Positions 6,668 through 15,406 of a DNA stretch of 64,000 nucleotides are shown here, in pieces (within the stretch, counting starts at the first letter, position 1; each line of letters begins with the position of its first letter). The notes beneath the pieces are model-generated. The model ran no database searches. It was given only the letters and a program-made list of their open reading frames with translations, and was not told where the DNA came from. The position numbers and the translations under genes are program-made. This stretch comes from Cystobacter fuscus (lineage in GTDB: Bacteria > Myxococcota > Myxococcia > Myxococcales > Myxococcaceae), in NCBI RefSeq assembly GCF_002305875.1, contig NZ_CP022098.1:2728001-2792000 (forward strand). The letters are read 5' to 3'.

Positions 6668-8599
6668 CTACGGCCGCCAGGCGTAGGGCGGCGCGATCGT
6701 GACGTCCGTCGGGTTCGAGAGGGACGGGGTGCTCGAGTCGACGAAGCCGGAGTAGGAGCCGCTCGACTTGTTCAGGCCCACGCCCCGGTATTCGACATCA
6801 CCGAAGATCTGCGCCGTGCCCGAGGCCGACTGCTGGCCCTCGTAGAAGCCGAGCGGATAGAACGTGGAGGCGACCCTGGCCGAGCCGCTCACGCCGAAGC
6901 CGTTCGTCAGCACCGACAGCCCGGTGACGGTGCCGCCGGAGACGTTGCCCGACAGGACCACCGCGTGATCCTCGATGCGCGCCGAGCCGCTCACGGTTCC
7001 GCCGAGCACCTGCGCGTAGGGGCCGACGTACACGCTCGCCGGAACGCTGGTGGTGACGCAGCCTCCGCCGTTCGAGTGACGCTTCGTTCCCGTGGGACAG
7101 GCGTCCTGGCTGCCGGTCTTGAATCCCTCGGGCCAGGCATTCGCGAGCTGCACCATCCACGGGTAGCGATGGATGGTGTTGTACATCTGATCCCAGACGA
7201 TCTGCTTCTGCACCGAGGGCGTTCCGACCACGACGAGGAAGAGCGATTCGCCGGGATTGATGCAGAACTCGAGCGCGCCGTCCGAGCCGCGCTGCATGGC
7301 GCTATAGCGAGGCGTGGTGATGGCGCTGTCCGTGGCGACGAGCCCCCAGCGCCAATCGGAGTCCGCTCCGCTCTGCGTCACGCCACGGAAGGTCACGGTC
7401 ACGCTCGTGGCGCCCGCTTCCGGGTAGAGCCGCACGATGTTGTAGCCCCAGCGCTGCGGCGCCCAGCCGGTCGGCGTCGCGAAGCGCCGAGTCGTCGCGT
7501 AGTTCCCATCCAGCGGTTCGAGCTGGGTCAGCCGCAGGCGCTGCTCCGGCCTCGACTTCGTCGTGATCGAGCCATACCTCGCGCGGTAGGTCGGGCCCTG
7601 GTTGCCTCCGCTGGTGGGGGGCGGATCCTTGTAATCCCAGGTCACGTTGTGCATCGCCCACTCGCCGAAGAAGTCGTTCAGCTGGCTGATGTTCCAGCCG
7701 CGCGTCTTCATGATTTGCGAGAAGGGATCGTTGCTCGGGCTGCTCGTCCAGATTTCGTTGACCGCGCTGTAGCAGTATTTGTCCTTCAAGAACTCCATGA
7801 ACTGCCAATTGCAGTAGCGGTCACGCGTCGAGCCCAGATAGACGTGCGGCGCGTTCACGGACATCTCGGAGCAATGCACCTCGCCGCGGTACTCGGGGAG
7901 CTGGTGCGGCATGAAGTTGGCGTGGCTCTCGTAGATCCAACCGCAGGTGTTCGACTGGTTGCAAGTCATGCCGCCGCTCACGCTCTGCACGGCGTGCATG
8001 AACTCGTGCCCGAGCCCCCAGTGATCATTGAGCGCGCCGGGGCCGATCCACATACCCATCCGCGTCGAGGACCAGGCGCCGCCGGAGAGACCCCATCCGG
8101 AATGCACGTGGATGCTGGCCTTGGTCTTGTTCGTCTGGTTGCAGAGCGGCTCCTTGAAGTAGATCGGCGAGCCGAAATAGAACTTCCAGATCGTGTTCTC
8201 GAGCGTGTCGAGCGCGGACTGGGCCGTGGAGTCGGAGATGGCCTCGTCCGAATAGATGGCGAAGTGCGCGGACTCCTTGATCAGCTTGAAGTTGGTGTGA
8301 TCCGGATCCGGTCCGCCCGCCTTCCAGGTTCCCGCGGTGCAGGCTGGCGGTGAGGTCGGACAGCTCGTCGCCCAGGCCGTCGTCGTGGTTCCGGGATCAC
8401 ACGCGGTCACCAGCTTGCTTTCGCCGCCGCCGTTGGACTCGCTGCTGCCTCCCGTGTCGCCGCTGTTACATTCTCCGCTGGTGCATTCACCGGAGACGCC
8501 CTCTTCCTGCGTCGTGCCTTCGTCCGGAAGACATCCGGTTCCAAAGATGCCCATCACGAGCAGCAGGGCAGGGGAACGCAAGCTCCTGTGGATGATCAT
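6668..8599 (-). CDS. Secreted lipoprotein with HExxH metallopeptidase-like domain (DUF6055-like)
   Basis: A 643-residue protein exported as a probable lipoprotein: a hydrophobic signal ends at Cys23 (IFGTGC), followed by an acidic Gly/Ser-rich linker. The motif HEFMH (His198-Glu199, His202) and Glu224 in YESHANF 22 residues on form a gluzincin-like zinc site, as in the DUF6055 family; many Cys pairs suggest disulfides. The C-terminal ~110 residues carry short GxVSGSAR/GNVSGG repeats typical of a beta-solenoid, perhaps a surface-binding tail. The ATG at 8599 has GGAGGAG about 6 bp upstream; the frame is open further 5' but without signal-peptide character. It is likely an extracellular protease, though family activity is not well established. 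Confidence 0.7.
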   Translation of the reverse strand: MIIHRSLRSPALLLVMGIFGTGCLPDEGTTQEEGVSGECTSGECNSGDTGGSSESNGGGESKLVTACDPGTTTTAWATSCPTSPPACTAGTWKAGGPDPDHTNFKLIKESAHFAIYSDEAISDSTAQSALDTLENTIWKFYFGSPIYFKEPLCNQTNKTKASIHVHSGWGLSGGAWSSTRMGMWIGPGALNDHWGLGHEFMHAVQSVSGGMTCNQSNTCGWIYESHANFMPHQLPEYRGEVHCSEMSVNAPHVYLGSTRDRYCNWQFMEFLKDKYCYSAVNEIWTSSPSNDPFSQIMKTRGWNISQLNDFFGEWAMHNVTWDYKDPPPTSGGNQGPTYRARYGSITTKSRPEQRLRLTQLEPLDGNYATTRRFATPTGWAPQRWGYNIVRLYPEAGATSVTVTFRGVTQSGADSDWRWGLVATDSAITTPRYSAMQRGSDGALEFCINPGESLFLVVVGTPSVQKQIVWDQMYNTIHRYPWMVQLANAWPEGFKTGSQDACPTGTKRHSNGGGCVTTSVPASVYVGPYAQVLGGTVSGSARIEDHAVVLSGNVSGGTVTGLSVLTNGFGVSGSARVASTFYPLGFYEGQQSASGTAQIFGDVEYRGVGLNKSSGSYSGFVDSSTPSLSNPTDVTIAPPYAWRP

Positions 8600-8872
8600 G
8601 CTTTGACTCCTCCTCGTCTGTTCGGCGACTTGAATCCCTGGCACAGCCGGCCAAAGAAGGGCGGTCGTGCCTTGAGATGGGTATACCTCATCATATCCTG
8701 TAAAAACCGTATAAAAAGCTTATGCAACAAATTGAGAAAACGAGAACGCATGTTCCGTAGCCCGGCCCCATTGGGTCTGGATGAATGGGAACGTAGGACA
8801 GCGGACGTCAGCGTCCCTGGCGTGGTGAGAATCATTGGGCCAGGGGCGCGCCGGGGTGCGGAAAGTTCTCCC
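8600..8872. other. AT-rich intergenic region 5' of the secreted HExxH gene
   Basis: Bases 8680-8755 are strikingly AT-rich for this genome (TATAAAAAGC and nearby A/T runs) and lie upstream of the minus-strand gene starting at 8599, so they probably hold its promoter. The 8-bp palindrome GGTATACC occurs at about 8677-8684. No gene is supported here. Confidence 0.4.
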
Positions 8873-9000
8873 ATGGCGAAACTCGGACGACGCGCGTTCA
8901 CCCTCGGCCTCGGGGCCCTGCTGTCGGGCGGCTGCTCACGATTCACTACCCGAGTCTTCGGCCGCCGCGCGGGCGCTTCGCGCCCGTACGGGCTGGAGAT
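8873..9000 (+). pseudogene. Orphan 5' fragment: Tat lipoprotein signal peptide
   Basis: An ATG at 8873 starts a peptide with a twin-arginine motif, a hydrophobic run and a lipobox-like Cys (GRRAFTLGLGALLSGGC). That is a textbook N-terminus of a Tat-exported lipoprotein. Within ~35 codons the frame runs into the 3' end of the convergent AhpD-like gene and loses protein character, so only the 5' end of some gene survives. The missing body cannot be identified. It belongs to a patch of broken genes that extends to 12.7 kb. Confidence 0.4.
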
Positions 9001-9007
9001 GACTGCG

Positions 9008-9478
9008 CTACCCCTTCTGGGAGTGCGCCGCGGGAGTGTACGCGCCTGGGACCGTACGGGAGGCGATGGCGAGCCGGTTCCACGCGTTGATGGTGACCAC
9101 GGCGAGCGTCAGGTCGGCCAATTCCCGTTCGGAGAAATGCGGCTTCACGGCCTCATAGACGGAATCCGGCACGTGCCCCTCCCCGAGGTTGGTGAGGGAC
9201 TCGGTCCACGAGAAGGCCGCTCGCTCGCGCTCCGTGTAGTAGGGGCTCTCCTCCCAGGCATTCAGCCCGTACAGACGCTGCTCCGTCTCTCCGAGCGCGC
9301 GTGCGTCCTTCCAATGCATGTCGATGCAGTAGGCGCAGCCGTTGAGCTGAGAGGCGCGCAGCTTGATGAGGTGGAGCAATCCCTCCTCCAAACCGCACTC
9401 GCTCAGGTACTTCTCGAGGCCCAGCATGGCCCGGTACGCCCCAGGGGCGACAGCCGCGACGTTGATGCGTGCTTTCAT
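9008..9478 (-). CDS. AhpD-like alkylhydroperoxidase / carboxymuconolactone decarboxylase family
   Basis: A 156-residue protein of the CMD/AhpD family. The redox centre is clear: Cys48-x2-Cys51 followed by His55 in CAYCIDMH. In AhpD such a CxxC reduces peroxides or AhpC, so this is a probable cytoplasmic peroxidase, active as an all-helical oligomer. Length is normal. It starts 22 bp after the stop of a broken MocR-type regulator on the same strand, a common pairing of regulator and target that has lost its regulator here. Confidence 0.88.
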   Translation of the reverse strand: MKARINVAAVAPGAYRAMLGLEKYLSECGLEEGLLHLIKLRASQLNGCAYCIDMHWKDARALGETEQRLYGLNAWEESPYYTERERAAFSWTESLTNLGEGHVPDSVYEAVKPHFSERELADLTLAVVTINAWNRLAIASRTVPGAYTPAAHSQKG

Positions 9479-9499
9479 GTGCTTCCTCCTGGGAGGTTC

Positions 9500-10015
9500 T
9501 TAATGAGGGGGTCCTCCCCGGACGAGAGCCACTTCTCGGAACGCGGAGAGGGGAGAGACGTGGATGCCCGCGGAGGCCGCGCGCGCGGAGGCGGTGCGAT
9601 CATCCATTCCCGGGGGCAGCCAGCCTGTCAGGTGCATGCCCGTGTCCGCGGGGTGCAGCTCGATCAACCCCGCCAGCTCGCGCCGGGCCTCTTCGACGAG
9701 CAGGGCCTGTCGCTCGGCGTAGAGGGTTCTCATGCGCCGCACGTGCCGGCCGAAGTGGCCCTCGGTGATGAAGCTGAAGGTGCCCGTGTAGATGACCCGC
9801 GCGTCCGGCGTCAGGCCCTGCAGGGACGCGAGCGGCCGGCCGACGTAGCGGTACTCGCTGTCGTAGTCATCCTCGAAGACCCAGGCATTCGAGCGCTCCG
9901 CCCATCGCAGGAGCGCCAGCCGGCGCCGATGACTCAGGGTGACGCCCAGGGGGAACTGGCTCGACGGAGTCACCGTGGCGAGCCTCGCGTTCGGGAACAG
10001 CAGCCGGACGGAGTG
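9500..10015 (-). pseudogene. Broken MocR/PdxR-type regulator (aminotransferase-like part only)
   Basis: The frame from ~10015 to the TAA at 9500-9502 encodes the middle and C-terminus of a MocR-family regulator: ARLATVTPSSQFPLGV, then EDDYDSEYRYVGRPLASLQG. The DNA-binding GntR domain and the first half of the aminotransferase-like domain are missing, and an in-frame TGA at 10016-10018 closes the frame upstream. A second lesion is internal. After RVIYTGTFS the text jumps straight to the far-downstream motif EGHFGRHVRRMR, deleting the segment with the PLP-binding lysine that normally follows GTFS. It cannot bind DNA or PLP normally. It probably once regulated the adjacent AhpD-like gene. Confidence 0.8.
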
Positions 10016-10078
10016 TCAGACGACTCGTAGCAGGCACGGCTCTGATACGAGTCCTTCGACACCCTTCCGGGAAGAGCA

Positions 10079-11734
10079 TTACTCCACGGAGTTCTTCAAC
10101 GACTTGACCTTGCCGCTGGAGGCATTCACCTGCTGTGCGGTTTCGGTCGGCACCAGGTTCAGCGCGCGCTGAATGTCGACGGACTTGCGCTGCCACACAT
10201 CGACCGCCTTGTCCGCGTCCTCCCGGTAGGCCGCATTCGCCTGCTCCCGGGTGTTCGGGTCGTTGAAGCCGGGGTGCTTGACCAGGCGCTCCACCGCTTC
10301 CGGGTAGATCGACAGCGCCAGCGATCCACCGGCGCCGGCGAGGGGCGAGCCCGTACCGGCGGCGTCACCGACGAGGACCGCATTGCCGCGCGCCGTGGTT
10401 TCGCTGCGGCGGTAGTTCACGTCGATCCGGCCGGAACGGTACTCGACGATCGACGGGTCGTTCGCGTCGGCCGCCGAGCCCGCCGCGCGCAAGGTGGCCT
10501 GCGTGCGGTCGGCGTTCTTGGCCCAGACCTCTTCCGCGGTTTCGTCGCGACGGGCGTAGTGCGCGACGTTGATGAGAGAGTCGTCCTTGCGGTTGATGCG
10601 GATCGGCACCAGCGGCCGCTTGTCCGGGTCGGTGCGGGACCCGACCAGGCTGGTGCCGCTGTTGAGGCCCGGCTCGACGACGAAGTTCCGCTGGTACCAC
10701 GACTCGCCGGTCTCGATGGAGTGCTGCTCGGGGCTGATGACGGACGTGTTCTTGCCCTTGCCCTCGGCGACGACGACCAGGTCGACCGGGAACCTGGTCG
10801 CGACATGCTCGTTGCCGAACTGGAACTCGGGCGAGTACTGGCTGCCCATGTCCTTGAGCGCGACCCTGGCGTGCGCGACCTCGATGCCCTGCTTGACCGC
10901 GTGCTGGTTCAACCCGACCTCCAGGTCGCGGATCTGCCCGATGGCCAGCGTGTCCTCGCTGATGCGCTCCATGTTCGGGTAGTTCCACTCCTTGGGGTCC
11001 ATGGCCGTGACGACTTCCTTGTTCGGCCATTCCAGGTTCAAGTGCTCCATGGGCTCGTGCTTCTTCGCCGTGGCCGGGTTGGCGTCGATGAAAGACGGCT
11101 GCTTCTGCGGTTCGGCCTCGCGTACCGGAATCCGGGGCGGGAGCGGGTTGCCGTTCTGCTGGGGCATCAGCCAGTCCGCGAAGCGATGAGAGGACGAGGG
11201 GGCCTGCTGCAAGGTGTTGTCCTTCTCGACGATCCGACTTTTCCTCATGCTGAGCCGGTTGGACTCCGCCAGCGAGTTCAGCAGGCTGCCGTCCGGCGAC
11301 AGGTGGGCGAGCGAGTGGACGGCTTCCTCTTTCAGTCCGACGACGTTCTGCCGGGTGTAGGTGCCGCGAGCCTCGGCGCTGATCACGTTGAAGCCCAGGT
11401 TCTTCAGCTTCAGCGCCACCGCGTAGCCGCTCAGGCTGCCTCCTGAAATGACGGCCACCGGCTTGCCTTGCGCGCGCTCGGCTTCGAAGCGGTCGAGTAC
11501 CGCCTGCATGTCTTCGGCCGTCTTCACCGTCGCTTGCAGATCATGCGGATTCTGCTCGTGCGCGGCCTCGGTCGATGCGGCGGCCTGCGGAGCCTGCGTG
11601 TGCGTGACGTCGGTCGCCGCCGGGGCCGTGTTGCCGCGCGACGCCGCGCTGCTGCCCTGGCTCGTGTTCCTGCTCGTCTTCTTGGAATCGACGTTGGGAC
11701 GGCTCGGGAGTCTGCTTTTGCTGATGGAGTGCAT
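10079..11734 (-). CDS. FAD-dependent oxidoreductase-like protein with disordered Ser/Thr-rich N-terminus
   Basis: A 551-residue protein. After a ~75-residue low-complexity start (Ser, Thr, Ala, Gln, Asn) comes a Rossmann motif, PVAVISGGSLSGYAVALKL. Near the C-terminus, GNAVLVGDAAGTGSPLAGAG is the second FAD motif of class-A flavoprotein monooxygenases (PHBH/UbiH fold). Between them are several unusual Pro/Gln/Lys-rich insertions. No signal peptide or membrane segment is seen. The disordered N-terminus resembles those of secreted effectors of plant-associated proteobacteria, and codon choice is looser than in the neighbours, so acquisition by transfer is plausible. It sits alone between broken genes. 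Substrate unknown. Confidence 0.6.
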   Translation of the reverse strand: MHSISKSRLPSRPNVDSKKTSRNTSQGSSAASRGNTAPAATDVTHTQAPQAAASTEAAHEQNPHDLQATVKTAEDMQAVLDRFEAERAQGKPVAVISGGSLSGYAVALKLKNLGFNVISAEARGTYTRQNVVGLKEEAVHSLAHLSPDGSLLNSLAESNRLSMRKSRIVEKDNTLQQAPSSSHRFADWLMPQQNGNPLPPRIPVREAEPQKQPSFIDANPATAKKHEPMEHLNLEWPNKEVVTAMDPKEWNYPNMERISEDTLAIGQIRDLEVGLNQHAVKQGIEVAHARVALKDMGSQYSPEFQFGNEHVATRFPVDLVVVAEGKGKNTSVISPEQHSIETGESWYQRNFVVEPGLNSGTSLVGSRTDPDKRPLVPIRINRKDDSLINVAHYARRDETAEEVWAKNADRTQATLRAAGSAADANDPSIVEYRSGRIDVNYRRSETTARGNAVLVGDAAGTGSPLAGAGGSLALSIYPEAVERLVKHPGFNDPNTREQANAAYREDADKAVDVWQRKSVDIQRALNLVPTETAQQVNASSGKVKSLKNSVE

Positions 11735-12056
11735 GAGAGTTTTTCCGGGAGATGGTTTGATGCTGTTTGTGTCTTAGGACGGGTCTGGTGAATTGCATTA
11801 CCCATGCCTACATCTCCTGCTTCCGCTTGGACTGTTACCCCGTTGAAATCAGGAGGTTTCTCGCCGGGTGATAGGATTTGGAGACCCCAATGGGTGGAGT
11901 CTGTTGTCATCACCTGGTGGGGACAGCTGTCACCATCCTGTGACAGGAGTCATCACGCGATGGGCTCTTCGTCCTCATCCCTTTCCCCGTGGATGAGAAT
12001 CCGGGAGATCCATGAGCAAGGAGTCGAGGGATTTCAGCCACGAGCGTGGCGGAGGT
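11735..12056. other. Intergenic region 5' of the FAD gene
   Basis: This 322-bp gap has no supported gene. A plus-strand frame from the ATG at 11960 reads for some 45 codons (SSSSSLSPWMRIREIHEQG) but has no ribosome site and runs into the lipase remnant. The gap holds one clear inverted repeat, listed separately. Confidence 0.4.
11927..11946. promoter_or_regulatory. Inverted repeat CTGTCAC-N6-GTGACAG
   Basis: A perfect 7-bp inverted repeat with a 6-bp spacer (11927-11933 and 11940-11946), overlapping the shorter palindrome GACAGCTGTC at 11922-11931. It lies about 190 bp upstream of the start of the FAD gene and could bind a dimeric regulator. A hairpin role is less likely because no gene ends next to it in either direction. 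Confidence 0.4.
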
Positions 12057-12650
12057 TCAGGGCGTGGCCGGCAGGGGCGGGAAGTCCTCCGGACGCTCCA
12101 CCGTGAGAGCCTCTTGTACCGAGCGGAGGACCCGCCCATCGCGCAGCATCAGCGGGTGGAGGACGACGGGGATGGTGCGCTCCCCCGCTCCGGCGAGCTG
12201 GGAGGAGCGAGCGGGGAGGATCATCAGGTCGAGCGGTGTCCAGAGGGTGAAGACCTGGACGTCCCCGAAAGGGGCCTCGTCGGCGGCGAGCCCCCGCAGC
12301 AGCTCGCTTCCGGGCCGCATGTCGCGTGCCCCGGGGTTGGCTCGCAGCCACCCCATCAGCGTTCCCGCATGGGGGCCGGAGATGGACACGAAGCGGCGCA
12401 CGTGGTTCCGGCCCTCCAGCCGCTGCAGGTAATAGCGGCTGACGAGTGCCCCCATGCTGAAGGCCACCACGTCGATTCGCGCACTGCCCGTCCGCGCGCG
12501 CAGGCTGCTGGCCGCCCCGGCCAGCTGCTCGGCCAGCACGCGGATGGGGGCCGCCCCATTGTTGGGCTTCAGCTCGACGCGCTGCACGTCCTGGAAGCCG
12601 GCTCGCGTCAACCCGTCCGCCAGCGGCGCAACGGGAGCAACGAACGCCAC
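12057..12650 (-). pseudogene. 5'-truncated alpha/beta-hydrolase (triacylglycerol lipase-like)
   Basis: About 197 residues remain. The nucleophile elbow is visible as VVAFSMGALVSRYY (Ser in F-S-M-G, where lipases usually have H-S-x-G). It is followed by FVSISGPHAGTLMGWL, typical of extracellular lipases, and a candidate Asp in LWTPLDLMI. The beginning is wrong: TTPVAFVAPVAPLADGLTRAG lacks the oxyanion-hole His-Gly motif and the ~15 residues that normally separate PVxFVHG from the APLADGL helix, and there is no signal peptide. The only usable start is a GTG at 12650, next to the divergent kinase start. It is best read as a beheaded lipase gene; residual activity is unlikely. Confidence 0.65.
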
Positions 12651-12695
12651 GGGCGTTGTTGACTCCGTGGGAGTGCTCCTGACGACGGAGTCCGA

Positions 12696-15311
12696 TTGAG
12701 TGAGAGGCGGCAGCGGGCGGCGCGGCAATCGATGGAGCGGCTGCTGCGCTTGCAGAAGGTGACGAGCGAGCTGTCGCGGGCGCTCACGCCCGAGCAAGTG
12801 GCGAGTGTCATCGTCCAGCAGGCGGGGCCGGCCATGGGAGCATGCGAGGCTTGCATCTATCTGCTCGTGGTGCCCGGGATGCTGCACCTGGTTCAAGCGA
12901 TGGGGATGCCCGAGGATGCTCTCGAGCGCTGGCATTGGCTGCCCGTGACCGAGCCTGTTCCCATCGCGGAGGCCGCGCTCACGGAGAAGCCCGTCTGGGT
13001 CGAGTCGTTGGCGTCCTTCCGCCATCTCTACCCGGCCCTCGACGACATGCCGCTGAACCAGAATGGCGCGTGGGCGTTCCTGCCGCTGCACGTGGATCGA
13101 CGGTTGCTGGGCGTGCTGGGGGTCGGCTTCCCGCTGGGGCATGGCTTCGCGGCGGAGGACAAGGACTTCGCCTGCCTCATCTCCAAGCACTGCGCGCAGG
13201 CGTTGGAGCGTGCCCTCCTGTATGCGCGCGAGAGGGATCTGCGTGAGGCAGCGGAGCGGGCGCAGGCCGAGTCCGACGAGCACCGCCGTCTGCTGGAGTT
13301 GGAGCATCGCCGCCTCCAGGCCGTGCTCCAGCAACTGCCTCAGGGCGTCATCCTCGCCGAGGCCCCGAGTGGCCGGATGGTGATGGCCAATGACCTGGCA
13401 CTGCGGCTCGGGAACTGGTCCGTGACTCCCAACTGGGGTCTGAAGGAGTACGCGACCAGCAGCGCCTTCCATCCGGACGGGCGGCCCTATCTCCCGAGCG
13501 AGTGGCCCCTGGTTCGTGCCCTCTCCGGCGAGGTGGTGCATGGCGAGGTCTCGGAATTTCCTCGCAAGGAGGGTCCCCCGCTCACGCTCGAGGTGAGTGC
13601 CGGGCCGGTGCGTGACGCGGAGGGCCGGGTGACGGCCGCGGTGGCTGTCCTCGAGGACATCACCGAGCGGTTGCGCATGGAGCGGGCCCTGCGCGAGGGA
13701 GAGAGTGTGTTCCGCCGCATCATGGAGTCCAACATGATGGGGCTGTGCTTCTGTGACCGGGATGGCCTCCTGCTCGAGGCCAATGACGCCTTCCTCTCGC
13801 TGGTCGGTCACGAGCGGGAGGAGGTGCGGCGGGGCCTCCTGCACTGGCGCATGCTGTTGCCTCCAGAGGAGAGATCCTTCGCTGGCGAGCCGGGCGAGCC
13901 GTGGACGCGCGGCGCGTCCCGCCCTCACGAACTTGAACTGCTGCGCGGGGATGGCGGCCGTGTGCCCGTGCTGACGGGCGCGGCGTGGGTGGAGGAGCAG
14001 GACCGCGTCCTCACCTTCGTGCTGGACTTGTCGGACCTCAAGCGCGCGGAGGGCGCGCTGCGCTTTCTCTCCACGGCCAGCCGTGCCCTGGGCCAGTCAC
14101 TGGAGGTGTCCGACGCCACGCTCCAGGACGTGGCGGGTCTCGCGAGCCTCTCGGTGGCCTCCTGGTGTGTGATCGACCTGTGCACCCCCGAGGGGCTCCT
14201 GCGCAGGGCGGCCGTGGCCCACCGGGAGGAGGCGCGAGAGGAGCGGCTGCGGCGGGGGTGGCCGTTGCCCCCGCTGAGTGACTCGGGGGGGCCCCTGCTG
14301 GACGCGATGCACTCGGGCGAGCCGCTGCTCTTCCAGGACTTCGGCGTGGAGACGTGGCGCTACCTGGCCTCGCGCACCGTGCCCGAGCTCGAGGAGCTGT
14401 CGGACGAGGCCTGCTCGGTGCTGGTGGTGCCGCTGCGCTCGCACGAGCGCGCCCTGGGCCTCGTCACCCTGGGCTCCTGCTCGCAGCGGCGGCGCTACGG
14501 CCCCGAGGACATCTCCCTGGGGCAGGAGCTGGCGCACCGCGTGGCCGCGGCGCTGGAGCGCGCGCGGCTCTTCACGGATTCGCAGCGCGCGGTGCGTCTG
14601 CGCGACGAGTTCCTCGCGGTGGCCTCGCACGAGCTGAAGACGCCGCTCACGCCGCTGCGGCTGCAACTCCAGGGACTGCGGCGGGTGGTCGAGTCGGCGG
14701 TGAGCCGGCCCGTGGACCCCGAGCGCGTGCTCCGGGCCTCGCGGATCTGCGAGGCCCAGGTGCGCAAGTTGTCGGGGCTGGTGAACGATTTGCTGGATGT
14801 CTCCCGGCTGGCACAGGGCCGTCTCCCGCTGCGTCTGGAGCGGGTGGACCTGGTGGCGATCACGCGGGACGTGCTCGCGCAGTTCTCGGACGAGGCCGTG
14901 CACGCGGGCTGCGCGGTGGAGCTATGGGCCGGACCGCCCGTGGTGGGCGAGTGGGACCGGGTGCGGCTGGAGCAGGTGGTGATCAACCTGCTGACCAACG
15001 CGCTCAAATACGGAGCGGGCCGGCCCATTCACGTGCGCGTCTGGTCGGAAGGGGGCATGGCGCGGCTGTCGGTGCGGGACGAGGGCATCGGCATCGCGCC
15101 GGAGCACCGCTCGCGCATCTTCGGCAAGTTCGAGCGCGCCGTGTCCGAGCGCCACTATGGCGGGTTGGGCCTGGGGCTCCACATCACGCAGCAGATCGTC
15201 CAGGCGTTCGGGGGCTCCATCCTGGTGGAGAGCGAGCCGGGCCAGGGCTCGACCTTCACGGTGGCGCTCCCCCCCGGGATGCACGCCATGCTCGCGCACC
15301 CCCAAGTCTGA
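12696..15311 (+). CDS. GAF/PAS/GAF sensor histidine kinase
   Basis: An 871-residue soluble kinase with no membrane segment. Domains in order: GAF (~15-185), a short coiled coil, PAS (~205-330, ending at the PAC-like AVAVLEDITERLR), a second PAS (~335-460), a second GAF (~465-635), HisKA with the phospho-acceptor His in ASHELKTPLTPL (~650), and HATPase_c (NLLTNALKYG, DEGIGIAPEH, GGLGLGLHI). The TTG start at 12696 has CGGAG 5 bp upstream; an ATG at 12732 is the alternative. No response regulator is adjacent, so it is an orphan kinase, common in myxobacteria. Its catalytic half closely resembles that of the kinase at 49846. Confidence 0.9.
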   Translation: MSERRQRAARQSMERLLRLQKVTSELSRALTPEQVASVIVQQAGPAMGACEACIYLLVVPGMLHLVQAMGMPEDALERWHWLPVTEPVPIAEAALTEKPVWVESLASFRHLYPALDDMPLNQNGAWAFLPLHVDRRLLGVLGVGFPLGHGFAAEDKDFACLISKHCAQALERALLYARERDLREAAERAQAESDEHRRLLELEHRRLQAVLQQLPQGVILAEAPSGRMVMANDLALRLGNWSVTPNWGLKEYATSSAFHPDGRPYLPSEWPLVRALSGEVVHGEVSEFPRKEGPPLTLEVSAGPVRDAEGRVTAAVAVLEDITERLRMERALREGESVFRRIMESNMMGLCFCDRDGLLLEANDAFLSLVGHEREEVRRGLLHWRMLLPPEERSFAGEPGEPWTRGASRPHELELLRGDGGRVPVLTGAAWVEEQDRVLTFVLDLSDLKRAEGALRFLSTASRALGQSLEVSDATLQDVAGLASLSVASWCVIDLCTPEGLLRRAAVAHREEAREERLRRGWPLPPLSDSGGPLLDAMHSGEPLLFQDFGVETWRYLASRTVPELEELSDEACSVLVVPLRSHERALGLVTLGSCSQRRRYGPEDISLGQELAHRVAAALERARLFTDSQRAVRLRDEFLAVASHELKTPLTPLRLQLQGLRRVVESAVSRPVDPERVLRASRICEAQVRKLSGLVNDLLDVSRLAQGRLPLRLERVDLVAITRDVLAQFSDEAVHAGCAVELWAGPPVVGEWDRVRLEQVVINLLTNALKYGAGRPIHVRVWSEGGMARLSVRDEGIGIAPEHRSRIFGKFERAVSERHYGGLGLGLHITQQIVQAFGGSILVESEPGQGSTFTVALPPGMHAMLAHPQV

Positions 15312-15406
15312 GGACAGGCGGCCCAAGGGTTTGTATTGACGGGTTGATTTTGGAATACAGGGTAAACTTGAATTTGGCTTGAGGCCTGGACCTGATCCGA
15401 CGCAGG

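Noticed and set aside
11927-11946. MrpC-type binding site (TGTC-N8-GACA)
   Set aside because: The half-sites fit but the spacing is N10 instead of N8.
12651-13928. Minus-strand extension of the lipase frame across the kinase gene
   Set aside because: It is an antisense shadow of the kinase; recognisable lipase sequence ends near 12650.
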